Positions 17,424 to 28,202 of a stretch of DNA of 64,000 nucleotides are shown here, piece after piece. The number at the start of each line of letters is the position of its first letter. The stretch's first letter is position 1. Where the stretch lies: contig NZ_WQBE01000005.1 in the NCBI RefSeq assembly GCF_013032005.1, forward strand, positions 1 to 64,000, read 5' to 3'. Made by a program: the position numbers and the translations under genes. This DNA comes from Ruegeria atlantica. GTDB taxonomy: Bacteria > Pseudomonadota > Alphaproteobacteria > Rhodobacterales > Rhodobacteraceae. The notes beneath the pieces are model-generated. The model made no database searches, had not been told where the DNA came from, and saw only the letters and a list, made by a program, of their open reading frames with translations.

Positions 17424-18669
17424 GAGGCACCTTTTTCATAGCTGGGGGTTCAGGGGCTTGCATCAATGGGTTGCTGTCCATCACGCCGCCCGGCAACAGG
17501 GCCGGGAAGGCAGATTGCGACCAGCGCACCAGCTGCACGGCGGGGGAGCCGAGCAGCAGTTTGGCTGAGGGTTGGGTCCACAGCACATGGTCCATCGAGT
17601 CGTTGGGGCGATAGGGGGCATCGGCGATGCCGTTGCCATCCACATCATATGCGGCGAAATCGGACCAGTAGTTGCCGCGCCCGTCTTCGGACCACTCGAC
17701 CCATTTGGTCGAGACGTATTTCACCTGTGTCCGGTTCCCGATGAAAGAGTTGCCAACGATGCGGTTGCGTTCGCTGCCAGCGGTAAAGTGGATGCCGATG
17801 CCGCATCCCTGGAACCAGTTGTCGGTGAATTCGTTCTTGTTGGAATTATACAGGAAGGTGCACTTTTCCTTGGCACCTTTTACCACGTTGCCTGTGATGA
17901 CGCTCTTGTTGGCGTAGTTCAGCATGACGCCATGTTCGCGGTCACCGATCGAGACATTGTTGGCCACAGTCACGTTTGTGGTGAACATAACCGCGTAGCC
18001 GAGATCATTACCGATCGAGACATTGTCGCTGACGACCGAATTGTCCGCATACATGTAATGCACGGCGAACCGCAGGTCGCGGAACAGGTTGCCTGTGAAG
18101 GTGTTCTTTTTCGACGAGTTCACAAAGATCCCGTCGCGCCCGTACCGGATGTCGTTGTCTTCAACTCGCGCACCCGGCGCGTTCCAGACGTAGACGCCAT
18201 TGCCGCGGTCATTCATCCGCCGGTCCTGCCGACCTTCGATCCGGTTGCCACGCACGATGCTGTCCTTGGCACCGTGAATGTCGACGCCATAAAGGTTGCC
18301 CAACAACACATTGTCTTCGACCACCGGCGCTTTGGCCGTTTTGGTCAGTTGGATGCCGCTGTCGATCCCGTCATGGCTTGAGCCCGAGCCGATCACCGTC
18401 AGTCCACGAACGGTCACGCCCGGTCCGGTCACGGTGATGACGCTTCCCGCGCCCTGGCCGTCAATGGTGGCTTGTCCCAGCCCATCGATGGTGACGGGCC
18501 GGTCCAGCACAAGCGTTTCGGTGTAAACACCGGGGCTCAGGCGGAGGGTGTCGCCATCCGCCGCCTGCGCCAGTATTCCATTGATGGCCCCCGCCCGATT
18601 GGGCACATCCCAGTCCGCCGCCCATAGGGGCGAGCCAAGCAGGAGCGGTATGAGCAGAGGCCAACGCAT
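17413..18669 (-). CDS. nosD: NosD, periplasmic beta-helix maturation protein
   Basis: 418 residues. Signal peptide ending at SPLWA (about residue 17), then a right-handed parallel beta-helix of CASH type with many NxI/NxV-turn repeats (VRGNRIEG, VEDNDIRYGRDGIFVN, TGNLFRDL, VSDNVSIGNDLGYAVM). It accepts copper from NosL and passes it to NosZ within NosDFY. It lies 3 nt downstream of nosZ. Confidence 0.95.
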   Translation of the reverse strand: MRWPLLIPLLLGSPLWAADWDVPNRAGAINGILAQAADGDTLRLSPGVYTETLVLDRPVTIDGLGQATIDGQGAGSVITVTGPGVTVRGLTVIGSGSSHDGIDSGIQLTKTAKAPVVEDNVLLGNLYGVDIHGAKDSIVRGNRIEGRQDRRMNDRGNGVYVWNAPGARVEDNDIRYGRDGIFVNSSKKNTFTGNLFRDLRFAVHYMYADNSVVSDNVSIGNDLGYAVMFTTNVTVANNVSIGDREHGVMLNYANKSVITGNVVKGAKEKCTFLYNSNKNEFTDNWFQGCGIGIHFTAGSERNRIVGNSFIGNRTQVKYVSTKWVEWSEDGRGNYWSDFAAYDVDGNGIADAPYRPNDSMDHVLWTQPSAKLLLGSPAVQLVRWSQSAFPALLPGGVMDSNPLMQAPEPPAMKKVPHDG

Positions 18670-18672
18670 GGG

Positions 18673-20580
18673 TTATGCTCCCTGCGGTTCGACCAACATC
18701 CGACCGCGCATTTCCATGTGCAGTGCGTGGCAGAACCACTGGCAATAGAACCAGTGTACGCCCGGACGGTCGGCTGTGAAGGTGACCGAGGCAGTTGCCA
18801 GCGGTGCAACTTCCATTGCGATGCCGTAGTTGCCCAGGCAGAAGCCGTGGGTCACGTCGTCAACGTCATCCAGGTTGGTGATGTAGACCGTCACCTCGTC
18901 TCCCTGTTTGACGGTGAACTTCTCAAGGCTGAAGGTTGGAGCCTGCGATGTCATGTAGACCCGCACCTTGTTGCCGTCCCGGATGGGTTCTTCGGCGCCT
19001 TCTTCCAGATCAATGCCATCGGCCTCGGCCTGTTTGCGGGCGTCTTCCCATGTAACATCGGCGCGGTCCCAGACGTTTACCGGGTTGACGATGTCGCTGC
19101 GAACGATGATCGAGTCATGCGGCTCGGCAAAGGTCGGACCGTCGTGAACCACTTTCATCTCGTTGGACGAGATGTCGATCAACTGCTCGTTCTCGGGCTT
19201 CAGCGGACCCACGTTCAGGAAGCGGTCTTTCGAGAACTTGTTCATCGAAATCAGCCACTTTCCGTCGGCATCCTTGGTTTCACCCATGGAGGTCGAGTTG
19301 TGGCCCGGCTGATAGTGCACGTCGACCTTCGAGATGATCGGATCCACATCGGCACCGCCGTAAGCCTCGATTGCCTTTTCGATGTTCCACTTCACGATCT
19401 GGCTGTCCAGGAACAGCGTGGTGAACGCGTTGCCCTGGCCGTCATAGGCGGTGTGAAGCGGGCCAAGACCCAGTTGCGGCTCACCCACGATGCAGGACCG
19501 CGGGTCGGCATCACTTTCGAACAAGGCGTCCAGTTTGGTGACGTCCATGATCGACACGGTCGGCGACAGCTTACCGTTGATGCAGACGTGCTTGCCGTCG
19601 GGCGCGGTGTTGATGCCATGCGGCGAGTTCGGGATCGGAATGTAACGGGTGTACTTCTTGTTCTGACCCTTACGGCCGTCCAGAACCTTGACTCCTTTCA
19701 GCTCCTGATAGTCACCGGCTTCGATACCCGCCTCGATTTCTGCGATGTTGAAAACAACCACGTGGTCCAGCTCGTTCTCGGTCATCTCGGCCAGGTTCAT
19801 ACCCATTTCCGAGTTGTAGGAGGTCGAATAGGCGTATTTGCCCTGATAGTCGCAGTCGGTGTTGTCGAGGTTGCCCGACACCATCACCTGCCATGCCACT
19901 TCCATGGTGTCGCCGTCCAGCGCGGTAAAGATGTTCACGTATTGCGACGGATCGTCCAGCACGCTGCCATCATTGACCAGCGGAGTTTCATCTTCACCAT
20001 TGGCAAAGACATAACCGGTGCGCGGGAATTTCTGCGGTCGCAGACCGTGGATCGCCTTGGCGTTCGGGATCTCGGTGATCTTGTCGCATTTCATGACGTC
20101 ACAGCGCACACGAGCGACACGGGTGTTGGCCTTGTCGTTCATGAACAGGTAGCGGCCATCGTAGGTGCCATCGGTGAACGACATATGCGGGTGGTGCAGG
20201 TCGCCGTTGTCATAGGTTTTCATGCCACGCTTGGCGAGAAACTCTTTGGTTTCAGGCAGCAGGCCGTCGGTCATGATTTTCAACGATTCATTGGTCTGAC
20301 CCCAGCCGGTGGCCGAGCAGCGGTTGAACACTGGCACGCGCATCAGCTCGCGCATGGACGGGAAGCCCAGGATGCGCAGCTCGCCGGTCTGACCCGAGGA
20401 CCAGAAACCGTAGTATTCGTCTAGCTCACCAGGCTGCAGGTTGGCGTTGGCCGCAGCGCTGGCTTGTTTCGCGGTCATCAGGGTCGAGCCCAGACCGGTC
20501 CCGGCCAGCACCGCGCCAGTTGCGGTTGCACCTAGCATCCCGCGGCGTGTGATGTTCAGCTTGTTGTCATGTTCCGACAT
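18673..20580 (-). CDS. nosZ: nitrous-oxide reductase
   Basis: 635 residues, the terminal denitrification enzyme reducing N2O to N2 in the periplasm. The Tat signal [14 protein letters not shown] marks it as clade I NosZ (Tat-exported). A seven-bladed propeller carries the CuZ histidines (for example [20 protein letters not shown] and EPHDSI). The C-terminal cupredoxin has the CuA set HGFCLGNYG and [12 protein letters not shown]. Length and motifs are complete. The gene is 16 nt downstream of nosR with a GGAGGAACGAAC ribosome site. Confidence 0.98.
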   Translation of the reverse strand: MSEHDNKLNITRRGMLGATATGAVLAGTGLGSTLMTAKQASAAANANLQPGELDEYYGFWSSGQTGELRILGFPSMRELMRVPVFNRCSATGWGQTNESLKIMTDGLLPETKEFLAKRGMKTYDNGDLHHPHMSFTDGTYDGRYLFMNDKANTRVARVRCDVMKCDKITEIPNAKAIHGLRPQKFPRTGYVFANGEDETPLVNDGSVLDDPSQYVNIFTALDGDTMEVAWQVMVSGNLDNTDCDYQGKYAYSTSYNSEMGMNLAEMTENELDHVVVFNIAEIEAGIEAGDYQELKGVKVLDGRKGQNKKYTRYIPIPNSPHGINTAPDGKHVCINGKLSPTVSIMDVTKLDALFESDADPRSCIVGEPQLGLGPLHTAYDGQGNAFTTLFLDSQIVKWNIEKAIEAYGGADVDPIISKVDVHYQPGHNSTSMGETKDADGKWLISMNKFSKDRFLNVGPLKPENEQLIDISSNEMKVVHDGPTFAEPHDSIIVRSDIVNPVNVWDRADVTWEDARKQAEADGIDLEEGAEEPIRDGNKVRVYMTSQAPTFSLEKFTVKQGDEVTVYITNLDDVDDVTHGFCLGNYGIAMEVAPLATASVTFTADRPGVHWFYCQWFCHALHMEMRGRMLVEPQGA

Positions 20581-20596
20581 GTTCGTTCCTCCTTTT

Positions 20597-22774
20597 TTAG
20601 GAAACGGATTGCGGTTTGGCGTTCGGATGGTTCGCCGGTGGCTGTCCGAGGGGGGTCTTGAGGTCGACCGACCCTGTCTTGGCCCGCCGTTTCAGTTGGC
20701 GGATAACGACGGGACATTTGTCCTCGGACTGGTAGAGCACCTGACAATGCAGGCAGGTGACGCACTCGTTCGGATTGATCTCACCGGTGGGGTGGATGGC
20801 CTGAACGGGGCATTCGTTGGCGCAGGTTTGACAGGGGGTGCCGCATTCCTTGTAGCGGCGCAGCCAGTCAAACATGCGGATACGGGCAGGGATCGCCAGC
20901 GCTCCGCCCAGCGGGCAGAGGTAGCGGCAGTAGAACCGTTCGATGAACAGCCCAATCCCCAATAAGGTCAGCGCAAAGACCACAAACGGCCAGTCGCGCA
21001 TGAATTTCAGAATGATCGCGGTCTTGAAGGGCTCAATCTCGGCATATGTTTCGGCCAGCGGGATCGAGACGAAGCTGAGGCCGAAAAGACCCAGGAAGAT
21101 CATGTATTTCGCGGGCCAAAGCCGTTCGTTCAGGCCCCATGGCAGGGTCCATTGCGGGATGCGCAATGCCCGCGCGATCTTATTGGTCAACTCCTGCAAA
21201 GCGCCAAACGGGCACAGCCAGCCGCAATAGGCCCCACGCCCCCAGAACAGCAGCGCGGCGGCGACCGCAAACCATTGGATGAAGACCAGCGGATCCAGCA
21301 GGAAGGCGTCCCAGCTGAACCCGGTCCGCAGGCTACCAGCCAGTGCCATCAGGTTCACCACACTCAGCTGCGCATTGGCGTACCAGCCGATGAAGAACAG
21401 GGTCATGGTCAGGTAGCCGATGCGGAACCAATAGAAGACCCTCGCGTTCATCGTCACGTGGAACTGGAAGAAGAACGTCGCCGTCAGGACCAGCAGCATG
21501 ACGCCAAGGACGCCAATTTCGACTGTGCGGTCCTTCCAGATACGCTTCCACAGGGCGGCTTTGGCAGCGGCCTCGCCGGTGGCGTCGTCAACAACGGTTG
21601 GGGCGGCCACTGGCAGCAAGTACTGCTCGGGCAGTTTGTAGCCCAGATCGAAAGTCAGGAAGGTTTTCTCAACTGCGCCCACGGCCCGCTGTACCAGCAG
21701 TTGCAGGCGGAACGGCTCGGCGGGATCAAACTCCGCCTCGGCTGGGATTTTAAAGATATCAAGTTCGGTGAAGCTGGGCGCATCAGCGGCCGCAACCTTG
21801 CCTAGGCGCTCTTGTTGCTTGTCAAAGAACCGGACCGAATTGTCGCCTTGGATCAGCTGAATCCGGTCGAAGATCCCACCGCGCACATAGCCTGAGCCTT
21901 TGAAGCTGTAAGCCCCGCGCCCCAGTACCAGAATGGCCTGTTCGCCGTCGTCCAGCCACTCGACCAGGTTTTGATACTCGGCTTCACCCAGCAGGGATTT
22001 CCCGATCGAGGGAACCGAGACCAACGCCATATGCATATCGATAAACGTGTCATCCGGTTCGCCCGGTTCCGGGCGTTTGATGGCGCGCTGATCTCCGGTA
22101 GCTTCAAAAGCGGCGTTGACCTGACCGACATCCAGCGTCAGCCGCCGGATCGAGCCGTCACCCGACAGGGTGGTCCAGTCATAGATGGCGTTCTTAGCCA
22201 TATCGACTTCGCGTTTCGGCCCATCGGCCTGTAATGGCGACAGCCCACCTAAACCCAGCGCGCGGGCCACTTTGATACCGCCGCGCACAAGGCTGTCGTC
22301 GATCACCATGATGGTCACGGTGGCACCCGAGATGATGTCGAGGTCATGCCCCTCACCACCCGTTGCGGCCTCGTGTTTCAGGTCCAGACCGGTGTAGCCT
22401 TCGGTCAGCTCGACCATGCGCGAATTGGGAATGCCGATCAGCACGATGGGTTCCGAGTGTTTGACCAGTTGCACACCGGTCAGCACGGCATCAGCGTTTA
22501 TTGCGGCAACCACATGGATGGGTTTGCCCGAATAGCCGGTGGTGCCCACGAAATCCGAAGTCAGGAAAGCCCAGGCGACGGTTTCGCCCCCCTTCAGAAC
22601 AGGAGCAACAGGCACGTCATCGCGCACCGGGCCAAAGGCATCGCCACCGGGGGCAAGGTCAGAGGGCTCAATCTCGGGTAGGAAGCTGGCAAGGCTGTCG
22701 GCATGGGCGCTGATCGCCATCAGACAGGACAGGACAAAGGCCAGCAGGATATGGGTTGCGCGACTTACGACCAC
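20597..22774 (-). CDS. nosR: NosR, flavin and Fe-S membrane electron donor to NosZ
   Basis: 725 residues from a GTG at 22774 preceded by GGAGG 7 nt upstream and leading straight into a signal sequence ([24 protein letters not shown]); a longer frame to 22873 is unlikely. The periplasmic FMN-binding domain has the flavinylation motif SGATVT (about residues 149-154), the target of NosX. About five transmembrane helices follow, with the CGWLCPFG and CRYLCPLGG motifs, then a cytoplasmic two-[4Fe-4S] ferredoxin domain ([13 protein letters not shown] and [11 protein letters not shown]). It overlaps the upstream DUF2946-like gene by 10 nt. Confidence 0.95.
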   Translation of the reverse strand: MVVSRATHILLAFVLSCLMAISAHADSLASFLPEIEPSDLAPGGDAFGPVRDDVPVAPVLKGGETVAWAFLTSDFVGTTGYSGKPIHVVAAINADAVLTGVQLVKHSEPIVLIGIPNSRMVELTEGYTGLDLKHEAATGGEGHDLDIISGATVTIMVIDDSLVRGGIKVARALGLGGLSPLQADGPKREVDMAKNAIYDWTTLSGDGSIRRLTLDVGQVNAAFEATGDQRAIKRPEPGEPDDTFIDMHMALVSVPSIGKSLLGEAEYQNLVEWLDDGEQAILVLGRGAYSFKGSGYVRGGIFDRIQLIQGDNSVRFFDKQQERLGKVAAADAPSFTELDIFKIPAEAEFDPAEPFRLQLLVQRAVGAVEKTFLTFDLGYKLPEQYLLPVAAPTVVDDATGEAAAKAALWKRIWKDRTVEIGVLGVMLLVLTATFFFQFHVTMNARVFYWFRIGYLTMTLFFIGWYANAQLSVVNLMALAGSLRTGFSWDAFLLDPLVFIQWFAVAAALLFWGRGAYCGWLCPFGALQELTNKIARALRIPQWTLPWGLNERLWPAKYMIFLGLFGLSFVSIPLAETYAEIEPFKTAIILKFMRDWPFVVFALTLLGIGLFIERFYCRYLCPLGGALAIPARIRMFDWLRRYKECGTPCQTCANECPVQAIHPTGEINPNECVTCLHCQVLYQSEDKCPVVIRQLKRRAKTGSVDLKTPLGQPPANHPNAKPQSVS

Positions 22775-23229
22775 GGCGCACCTCCGGTTACTTGGATTGA
22801 CGCCATGGACGCGCGCGGGGCGCGTTCGGATGTTTCTTGGGGCGCGTGCGGGGGGCCTCTGGTTTCGGGCCATAACCGCCTAACTTGGTAGCAATTGACC
22901 AGATTGCGGTCATCGCAGCGAGCGACCTGAACAATCCCGTCCGACTTCAGTTCCGGCAGGTTTGGCAGGGGTGCCGCAGCGGTGACGGCACACAAGGCAC
23001 AGTCGGCGCATTTCGGGCAGGGCGCGGTTGGGTCTTCGGTCCCTTCTTCGAGGTCCACTTGAACCCAGACCGCGCCTGCCTCCGAGCAGATCTCAACCCA
23101 CATGCTTTGTCCGGGACTCGCCAGCGCCGGACTAAGCAGTTGCAACAGCAAAAGAAGGGTGCCTGCCATGGCGCACGCCGCGCGTAAAGCGCGGACAGAC
23201 AGTGTGTGCAGTGGGACTGGGGCAGACAT
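22765..23229 (-). CDS. DUF2946-like cysteine-rich small protein
   Basis: 154 residues. The N-terminal hydrophobic segment (ACAMAGTLLLLLQLLSPALA) is a signal or anchor, and the tight cysteine cluster CPKCADCALC at about 70-80 resembles DUF2946 proteins, possibly metal-binding. It is the first gene after the Dnr-type box at 23287-23300 and overlaps nosR by 10 nt, so it is the leading gene of the nos operon. A role in copper or redox handling for N2O reductase is inferred only from position. Confidence 0.65.
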   Translation of the reverse strand: MSAPVPLHTLSVRALRAACAMAGTLLLLLQLLSPALASPGQSMWVEICSEAGAVWVQVDLEEGTEDPTAPCPKCADCALCAVTAAAPLPNLPELKSDGIVQVARCDDRNLVNCYQVRRLWPETRGPPHAPQETSERAPRASMASIQVTGGAPWS

Positions 23230-23286
23230 GGAGAATCCAACTCGGCGTTCTTTCCTTTGTCCTACGGGATTCTCTCAGACGGATAC

Positions 23287-23300
23287 TTGACTTAGGTCAG
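23287..23300 (-). promoter_or_regulatory. Dnr/NnrR-type box of the nos operon
   Basis: On the minus strand CTGAC-CTAA-GTCAA, one mismatch from TTGAC-N4-GTCAA. It is centred about 64 nt before the DUF2946-like start. The box sits inside a longer imperfect dyad at 23281-23306 with perfect outer arms GGATAC/GTATCC. The regulator is most likely the Dnr encoded at 43.0 kb. Confidence 0.75.
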
Positions 23301-23317
23301 GTATCCGAAATTTGTGA

Positions 23318-23581
23318 CTAATCGTCGGCTTCATCCATCAACCCGCGCAACCAGCGCCCGGCCAGCCAGGATGCGGGCAAGCCCAGCGGGATCGACCACA
23401 GGATTGCGCTTACTGGTGCGATCACGCCAAGCCCCATGCCATTGGCAACCAGACCCGCCAGAAACAGGTTGATGGCCACGGTCAGTGCCGTGGCGGGGTA
23501 GAGCAGGATGGCCAGTTTCCAGACCGGCCATTTGCCCTCAGTGGCTGGTACCTTCCGAGAAGGTGATTTTGTTCCAGACAT
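23318..23581 (-). CDS. small two-helix membrane protein after nirN
   Basis: 87 residues from an ATG at 23581 with GGGGA about 7 nt upstream, overlapping the 3' end of nirN by 44 nt in another frame. After a charged N-terminus come two hydrophobic helices (about 22-45 and 50-72), then RWLRGLMDEADD. No family recognised. It is probably co-transcribed with nirN as the last gene of the nirE operon. The long overlap is unusual, and a later internal start cannot be excluded. Confidence 0.6.
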   Translation of the reverse strand: MSGTKSPSRKVPATEGKWPVWKLAILLYPATALTVAINLFLAGLVANGMGLGVIAPVSAILWSIPLGLPASWLAGRWLRGLMDEADD

Positions 23582-25091
23582 TATATTTCCCCGAAGGTTT
23601 GCGCATGGGCAAGCGGCGAACCTCTTCCAGAGTTTGCGCGTCATAGACGATCACGGCACCATCATCTTCCCAGATCGATACCAGTGCATGGCGCCCATCC
23701 TTGGTGAATTCGACATGGGCCACGGTTTTGCCCGGCGCTGGGCGTAAAGTCTTTACGATTTCAAGGCTTTGCTTATCGATTACGTGCATCGCATCCTTGT
23801 TGGGCCCAAAGAACACATCGGCCCAGACGTAAGGAGAATTCTCATGACTCCGCATGAAGAAACCCGGCCCTTCGGTCTTGATCCGTTTGACCGTTTTCCA
23901 TGTCTGCATGTCGATCACAGACACGGTGCCGTCGGTCAGGTGCGGCGTGGCCATCACGGTTGTATCGCCGTACCGCCACGTGATGCCTGATCCCAGATGC
24001 GGCATACCCGGCAGGTCTAGATCAGCCACTTTCTGACCGATGACCAGATCAATAACCTGCCCGCCCTTGCCGTCGCGCGAGGCACCCATGACGTATTCAT
24101 AGCTTTGGTCGAAAAAGAAATCGTCCAGATAGTCAGGCGTGGTGATCTTGCGGACCGGGAAGGGATTTGGGTTCTTGAACTGCCCTTCGATACGGAAATC
24201 GTGACCCAGTCCGAACTGAGGCGGGTTGTCGCCATAGAAGACCTCCCAAATCTCGGGAACGTCTTTCAGGGCCAGCACAAAGCTTTCGCGTGGCGGGGCT
24301 TGATAAACGGCTGAAACGCGGCTGGGATTGCCCTTTTTGCTTTTGATCTCGATGACCTTGGCGACCGAAAGGTCGCTGGTCGACAGCAGGGTCAGGCTGT
24401 TGGGCAGGTAATTGGCGACGGCCACCCATTTTCCATCACCTGACATGGCGATGTTGCGGCTGTTCAGCCCCGCGCGCACGCGGCCCACCTGTTTCAGAGC
24501 CCAGATATCGTATTTCTGAACCCAACCATCGCGCGACATGATGAAGACATAGCGCCCGTCGGGGCTGAACTTCGGGCCTCCGTGGACTGCGAACGGGGTT
24601 TCGAACCGATCCAATACTTCAAACGTATCACCGTCCAACACGCTGACGTGGTGATCGCCGGTTTCGACGGCCAGCGTGATGTTCATCGGGTCGCTGTTCC
24701 AGACGGGAGCATCGACCGGGCTGTATTCTGCGTCCAGCGTACGGCTAGCCATGATCTCGGCCTCGCCCCATTCGGGGTTGGTTTCCAGCGGGGATTTCAG
24801 CCAACCCGCCAGCTCTTCGATCTGCAAGGCGTCAAGTTCATGCGAAAAGGCGGGCATCTGGGTGGCTGTACGCCCCTCGGCAATCACGGCGGCTACACGC
24901 GGGCCGCGCATGCGTTTCAGCGTCTCGGGGATCAGGGCCGGGCCAACACCGCCCAAACGGTTCTCGCCATGGCACGAGGCGCAGTGTTCGGCATAGTCCG
25001 ACGGGGCGTCGGCCCATGCTGAACCAGCCAGCAGCAGCGAGCAGAGCGTGCCTATTTTCAGCGCGTCAAAAGAACTGATGTGCCGGATCAT
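23538..25091 (-). CDS. nirN: NirN, dihydro-heme d1 dehydrogenase
   Basis: 517 residues from the ATG at 25091 (GGGGG 7 nt upstream), overlapping nirJ by 26 nt. Signal peptide ends at GSAWA. An N-terminal cytochrome c domain has [12 protein letters not shown], and a C-terminal eight-bladed d1-type propeller homologous to NirS has [19 protein letters not shown] with the presumed d1-ligand histidine. Family knowledge: NirN introduces the acrylate double bond in the last step of heme d1 synthesis in the periplasm. Confidence 0.92.
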   Translation of the reverse strand: MIRHISSFDALKIGTLCSLLLAGSAWADAPSDYAEHCASCHGENRLGGVGPALIPETLKRMRGPRVAAVIAEGRTATQMPAFSHELDALQIEELAGWLKSPLETNPEWGEAEIMASRTLDAEYSPVDAPVWNSDPMNITLAVETGDHHVSVLDGDTFEVLDRFETPFAVHGGPKFSPDGRYVFIMSRDGWVQKYDIWALKQVGRVRAGLNSRNIAMSGDGKWVAVANYLPNSLTLLSTSDLSVAKVIEIKSKKGNPSRVSAVYQAPPRESFVLALKDVPEIWEVFYGDNPPQFGLGHDFRIEGQFKNPNPFPVRKITTPDYLDDFFFDQSYEYVMGASRDGKGGQVIDLVIGQKVADLDLPGMPHLGSGITWRYGDTTVMATPHLTDGTVSVIDMQTWKTVKRIKTEGPGFFMRSHENSPYVWADVFFGPNKDAMHVIDKQSLEIVKTLRPAPGKTVAHVEFTKDGRHALVSIWEDDGAVIVYDAQTLEEVRRLPMRKPSGKYNVWNKITFSEGTSH

Positions 25092-26280
25092 GACGTTTCC
25101 CCCGGAACGGCGTGACCTTGAGGCGTTCGCCCGCGTCATCCACGCCGATTTCTTGATTGGAAAGATAGCAGGCCGGATCTTCGGCCCAGGGATCGCCGGT
25201 CACCTGCAAAGCCCGGATACGAGTATTGCCGCCACAGACGTCCTTTAGTTGGCAGGCCCCGCAGCGCCCTTTCAGCGGACGTGGTCGGGTGCGCAGCATA
25301 GAGAGCATCTGGTCCTCGCTGGCCCACAGCTCTGAGAACGGTTTGGTCTTCACGTTGCCGACCGTGTAGTCGGACCAATACGTATCGGGATGCACGCGCC
25401 CCAGATTGTCGATATTGGCCACGCCCAACCCGCTGGAATTCCCGCCCCACGCGGCGAGATGTTCGCGCACATGAGCGGCCTTGTCGGCATCGAAATGCGT
25501 GCGCACCCAGTTCAGGAAATACCCCGCATCTGCATCATTATTGCCGGTCACGATGTCCAGCGGGCGCCCGCCCGAGGCGGCCTCCCACGCGCGCTCCAGC
25601 AGCAAGTCCAGCCCGTTACGGGTGCGCAGGTGTTCAGCATCTTCGCCCCGGTTCTTGTCGCCGCGCCCAGCATAGACCAGATGCGACAGGTAGAACTTGT
25701 CGACCCCTTCGTCATCGCACAGTTGCAGCAGGTCGGGCAGGTGATGCTGAGTGCCTTCTGTCAGGCAAAATCGCAGGCCCACTTTGATCCCACGTTTCTT
25801 ACACTCGCGCACACCGCGCAAAGCGTCGGCAAAGGCGCCTTCAACGCCGCGGAACCAGTCATTTGTGGCCCCGATCCCGTCTAGGGAAATGCCGACATAG
25901 TTGAATCCCACATCGGCAATCATATCAGCGGTTTCGTCGTAAATTCGCGTACCGTTGGTCGACAGCGCCAGCATCGGCACCAGATCGCGGGCGCGTTTGG
26001 CAATGTCGAAGAAATCAAACCGGTCCAGCGGTTCCCCACCCGAGAGGATCAGGGCCGGGACGCGAAATTGGCCCAGATCCTCAAGGGTTACCATGGCTTG
26101 CTCGTGGCTGAGCTCACCGGGGAACGCAACATCCGCCGAGACGGTGTAGCAATGGCGGCATTTCAGATTGCAGCGCCGCGTCAGGTTCCAGATCACCACC
26201 GGTTTCACCGGTCCGGGGCGGCGTTTTCGCACCGGGGTCGGGGTGACGAGTTGGTGCATGTATTCGGTCAGGCGGAACAT
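25066..26280 (-). CDS. nirJ: NirJ, radical SAM heme d1 synthase
   Basis: 404 residues. The radical SAM cluster motif CNLKCRHCY is at about residues 36-44, followed by [13 protein letters not shown] and STNGTRI. A C-terminal SPASM-like auxiliary cluster has [19 protein letters not shown]. It replaces two propionates of 12,18-didecarboxysiroheme with oxo groups. It starts 3 nt after the nirH stop with an ATG at 26280. Confidence 0.95.
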   Translation of the reverse strand: MFRLTEYMHQLVTPTPVRKRRPGPVKPVVIWNLTRRCNLKCRHCYTVSADVAFPGELSHEQAMVTLEDLGQFRVPALILSGGEPLDRFDFFDIAKRARDLVPMLALSTNGTRIYDETADMIADVGFNYVGISLDGIGATNDWFRGVEGAFADALRGVRECKKRGIKVGLRFCLTEGTQHHLPDLLQLCDDEGVDKFYLSHLVYAGRGDKNRGEDAEHLRTRNGLDLLLERAWEAASGGRPLDIVTGNNDADAGYFLNWVRTHFDADKAAHVREHLAAWGGNSSGLGVANIDNLGRVHPDTYWSDYTVGNVKTKPFSELWASEDQMLSMLRTRPRPLKGRCGACQLKDVCGGNTRIRALQVTGDPWAEDPACYLSNQEIGVDDAGERLKVTPFRGKRHDPAHQFF

Positions 26281-26283
26281 GTT

Positions 26284-26766
26284 TCAGCCTTTCGCTTTCA
26301 GGCGCAGCCCGGTCTTTTTCAGAATGCGCGTGGAATAGAGGATGTCTTTGGCCCGACAGGCATCGCCGAGAATTGCGGTGATCTCGGCGCGCTTTTCTTC
26401 GACCTCGTCACGGTCCGCGCCGTGAACCATGGCAAACAAATTGTAAGGCCAGTCGGGCAGGGCGCGGGGGCGTTCATAGCAGTGGGTGACAAAGGGCAGC
26501 GCGCCGATCTGGGTGCCCAGTTCAGTCACACGGTCGTTTTGCACATCCCACACGGTCATGCCGTTCGAGGTCATGCCCAGTTTGTAGTGATTAGGAGCAG
26601 CGGCAATGCGACGGATAACGCCGCGCGATTTCAGTTCGGCCAGGCGGAACAGCAACGCGTCTTCGTCCATGCCAAGACGCTCGGCCACCCGCGCATAAGG
26701 CGCGGGCATCAGGGGCAGGCCGCCTTGCAGCGCCTCGATAATCTCTCTGTCTTTTGCGTCGATCAT
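26284..26766 (-). CDS. nirH: NirH, siroheme decarboxylase subunit
   Basis: 160 residues with an AsnC/Lrp-like winged-helix N-terminus (IEALQGGLPLMPAPYARVAERLG) and the decarboxylase core GMTVWDVQND, HCYERPRALPDWPYNLFAMVHG and DILYSTRILKKTGLRL. Together with NirDL and NirG it decarboxylates siroheme to 12,18-didecarboxysiroheme. It overlaps nirG by 4 nt. Confidence 0.9.
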   Translation of the reverse strand: MIDAKDREIIEALQGGLPLMPAPYARVAERLGMDEDALLFRLAELKSRGVIRRIAAAPNHYKLGMTSNGMTVWDVQNDRVTELGTQIGALPFVTHCYERPRALPDWPYNLFAMVHGADRDEVEEKRAEITAILGDACRAKDILYSTRILKKTGLRLKAKG

Positions 26767-27212
26767 GCCGCTACCCGGAAGCCGATGAAGAATTCCTGCA
26801 ATTTGGGGAAACGGAGAACCTCGATCCCCGTTTCCCGTTCGATCGCATCAGCGGTGGCCTCGATCCCCTCGGGCGTTTCGGTGGCCAGTACGAACCACAT
26901 GTTCAGCCGGTGCGTACGTTCATAATTATGGGCAACCTCCGCGTGCGCATTGACTTTGGTCAGGACGGTTTCGAAATTTTCGACCGGCACCGCCATGGCG
27001 CACAGACAGAACGCACCCCCCATGGCGGCCGCGTCGAAAAACGGACCGAAGCGGGTGATGATGCGTTCCTCTTTCATGCGGCTGAGGCGGTGCAGCAATT
27101 CGCTTTCCGGAATGCCAAGTTCGGTGGCAATCGCGGCATAGGGATGAGGGATCAACGGCAGGTCGTCCTGCATTCGGTTTAGGATTGCACGGTCGGTTTC
27201 GTCCAGTCTCAT
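26763..27212 (-). CDS. nirG: NirG, siroheme decarboxylase subunit
   Basis: 149 residues of the same Lrp-like family: ILNRMQDDLPLIPHPYAAIATELG, RIITRFGPFFDAAAMGGAF, AHNYERTHRLNMWFVLATETPEG and LRFPKLQEFFIGFRV. The FGPFFDAAAMGG and FFIGFRV segments separate NirG from NirH and NirL. It overlaps nirDL and nirH by 4 nt each. Confidence 0.9.
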   Translation of the reverse strand: MRLDETDRAILNRMQDDLPLIPHPYAAIATELGIPESELLHRLSRMKEERIITRFGPFFDAAAMGGAFCLCAMAVPVENFETVLTKVNAHAEVAHNYERTHRLNMWFVLATETPEGIEATADAIERETGIEVLRFPKLQEFFIGFRVAA

Positions 27213-28198
27213 GCGGCGGCCTCTTTCGGTTGGATCAATGCGCCGGTCTGTTTGAAACAGCGGGTCGAAAACAAAACTTTGTGGCGCGCACCGGCCAGTT
27301 CCGGCAGGGCAACGGCGCCGGACAGAACTTCTTGCGCCTCGCTGCGCGAGCGGGCGTGAATCATGGAATACAGGCGGTAAGGCCAGACGTCCTCGACCGG
27401 GTTACGTTCATAGCACAGGGTCACGCCGGGATGTGCGGCCAGCGCCGGGCCGGCGGTGTCGATCTGACTGGCGGGCATGTCCCAAACCACCATCGCATTG
27501 GCCGACCAACCCAGCGCCCGGTGACGTACGATGACACCGAGGCGCGAGATGATGCCGGCATCGTGCAGCGCCTTGATCCGCGCCAGAACCTCGGGCGTGG
27601 ATCGGTTCATTGATCGGGCCAGCGCGGTATAGGGTTCCGCGACCAGTTCTAGGCCGGAACTGAGCGCCTGTAGCAGGGCGCGGTCGCCGTCCCGCATGGC
27701 CGAGCGATCCACCTTGCGGGGGCCGGGCACATTGCGGGAATTGCCCGACATTCGAAAACCAAGATCGACATTGAATGGGCGTACCAGCCGCAGGTCCAGT
27801 ACCCGCAGCCCGGTACGTCGGGCGATCCGGGCAAGGGTATCGTTCACATGCTCCCGGTCCGGCCCGGTGGCAACGAACCACAGGTTCCACGTATCCTCGC
27901 GCTGGTAATTGTGGTTCACTCCGGGTTCTGAGTCGATCAGGGCGGCGATTTCTTCCAACTGTTCCTCGGGGGCGGCAACGGCGGCCAGGGTGCTGGCCGA
28001 TACTGCCCCCGGTGCAATCGTCGCACCCACCCGCGTGATCCGACCGGTTGCGCGCATCCGGGTCAGGCGATCGATGACCTCGGCCTCGTCCAGACCCAAC
28101 GCTGCGCCAAGTACCTCAAACGGATGGTCGGTTATGGGAAAATCGCGCTGAAACTCGTCCAGCAAGCGACAGTCGATCGGGTCAGTGATGTGATCCAT
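27209..28198 (-). CDS. nirDL: NirDL, fused siroheme decarboxylase subunits
   Basis: 329 residues from the ATG at 28198, 4 nt after the nirF stop; the longer frame to 28348 is a nirF shadow. It has two Lrp-like decarboxylase modules in one chain. The NirD part covers about 1-165 (LLDEFQRDFPITDHPFEVLG, NHNYQREDTWNLWFVATGPD) and the NirL part about 180-329 (LLQALSSGLELVAEPYTALARS, LCYERNPVEDVWPYRLYSMIH, KVLFSTRCFKQTG). The fusion gives fixed D-L stoichiometry, known from other alphaproteobacteria and Paracoccus-like clusters. Confidence 0.9.
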   Translation of the reverse strand: MDHITDPIDCRLLDEFQRDFPITDHPFEVLGAALGLDEAEVIDRLTRMRATGRITRVGATIAPGAVSASTLAAVAAPEEQLEEIAALIDSEPGVNHNYQREDTWNLWFVATGPDREHVNDTLARIARRTGLRVLDLRLVRPFNVDLGFRMSGNSRNVPGPRKVDRSAMRDGDRALLQALSSGLELVAEPYTALARSMNRSTPEVLARIKALHDAGIISRLGVIVRHRALGWSANAMVVWDMPASQIDTAGPALAAHPGVTLCYERNPVEDVWPYRLYSMIHARSRSEAQEVLSGAVALPELAGARHKVLFSTRCFKQTGALIQPKEAAA

Positions 28199-28202
28199 CG
28201 TC

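Noticed and set aside
18718..20424. 568-codon plus-strand open frame opposite nosZ
   Set aside because: Long only because of codon bias in nosZ; no domain motif; nosZ itself is unambiguous.
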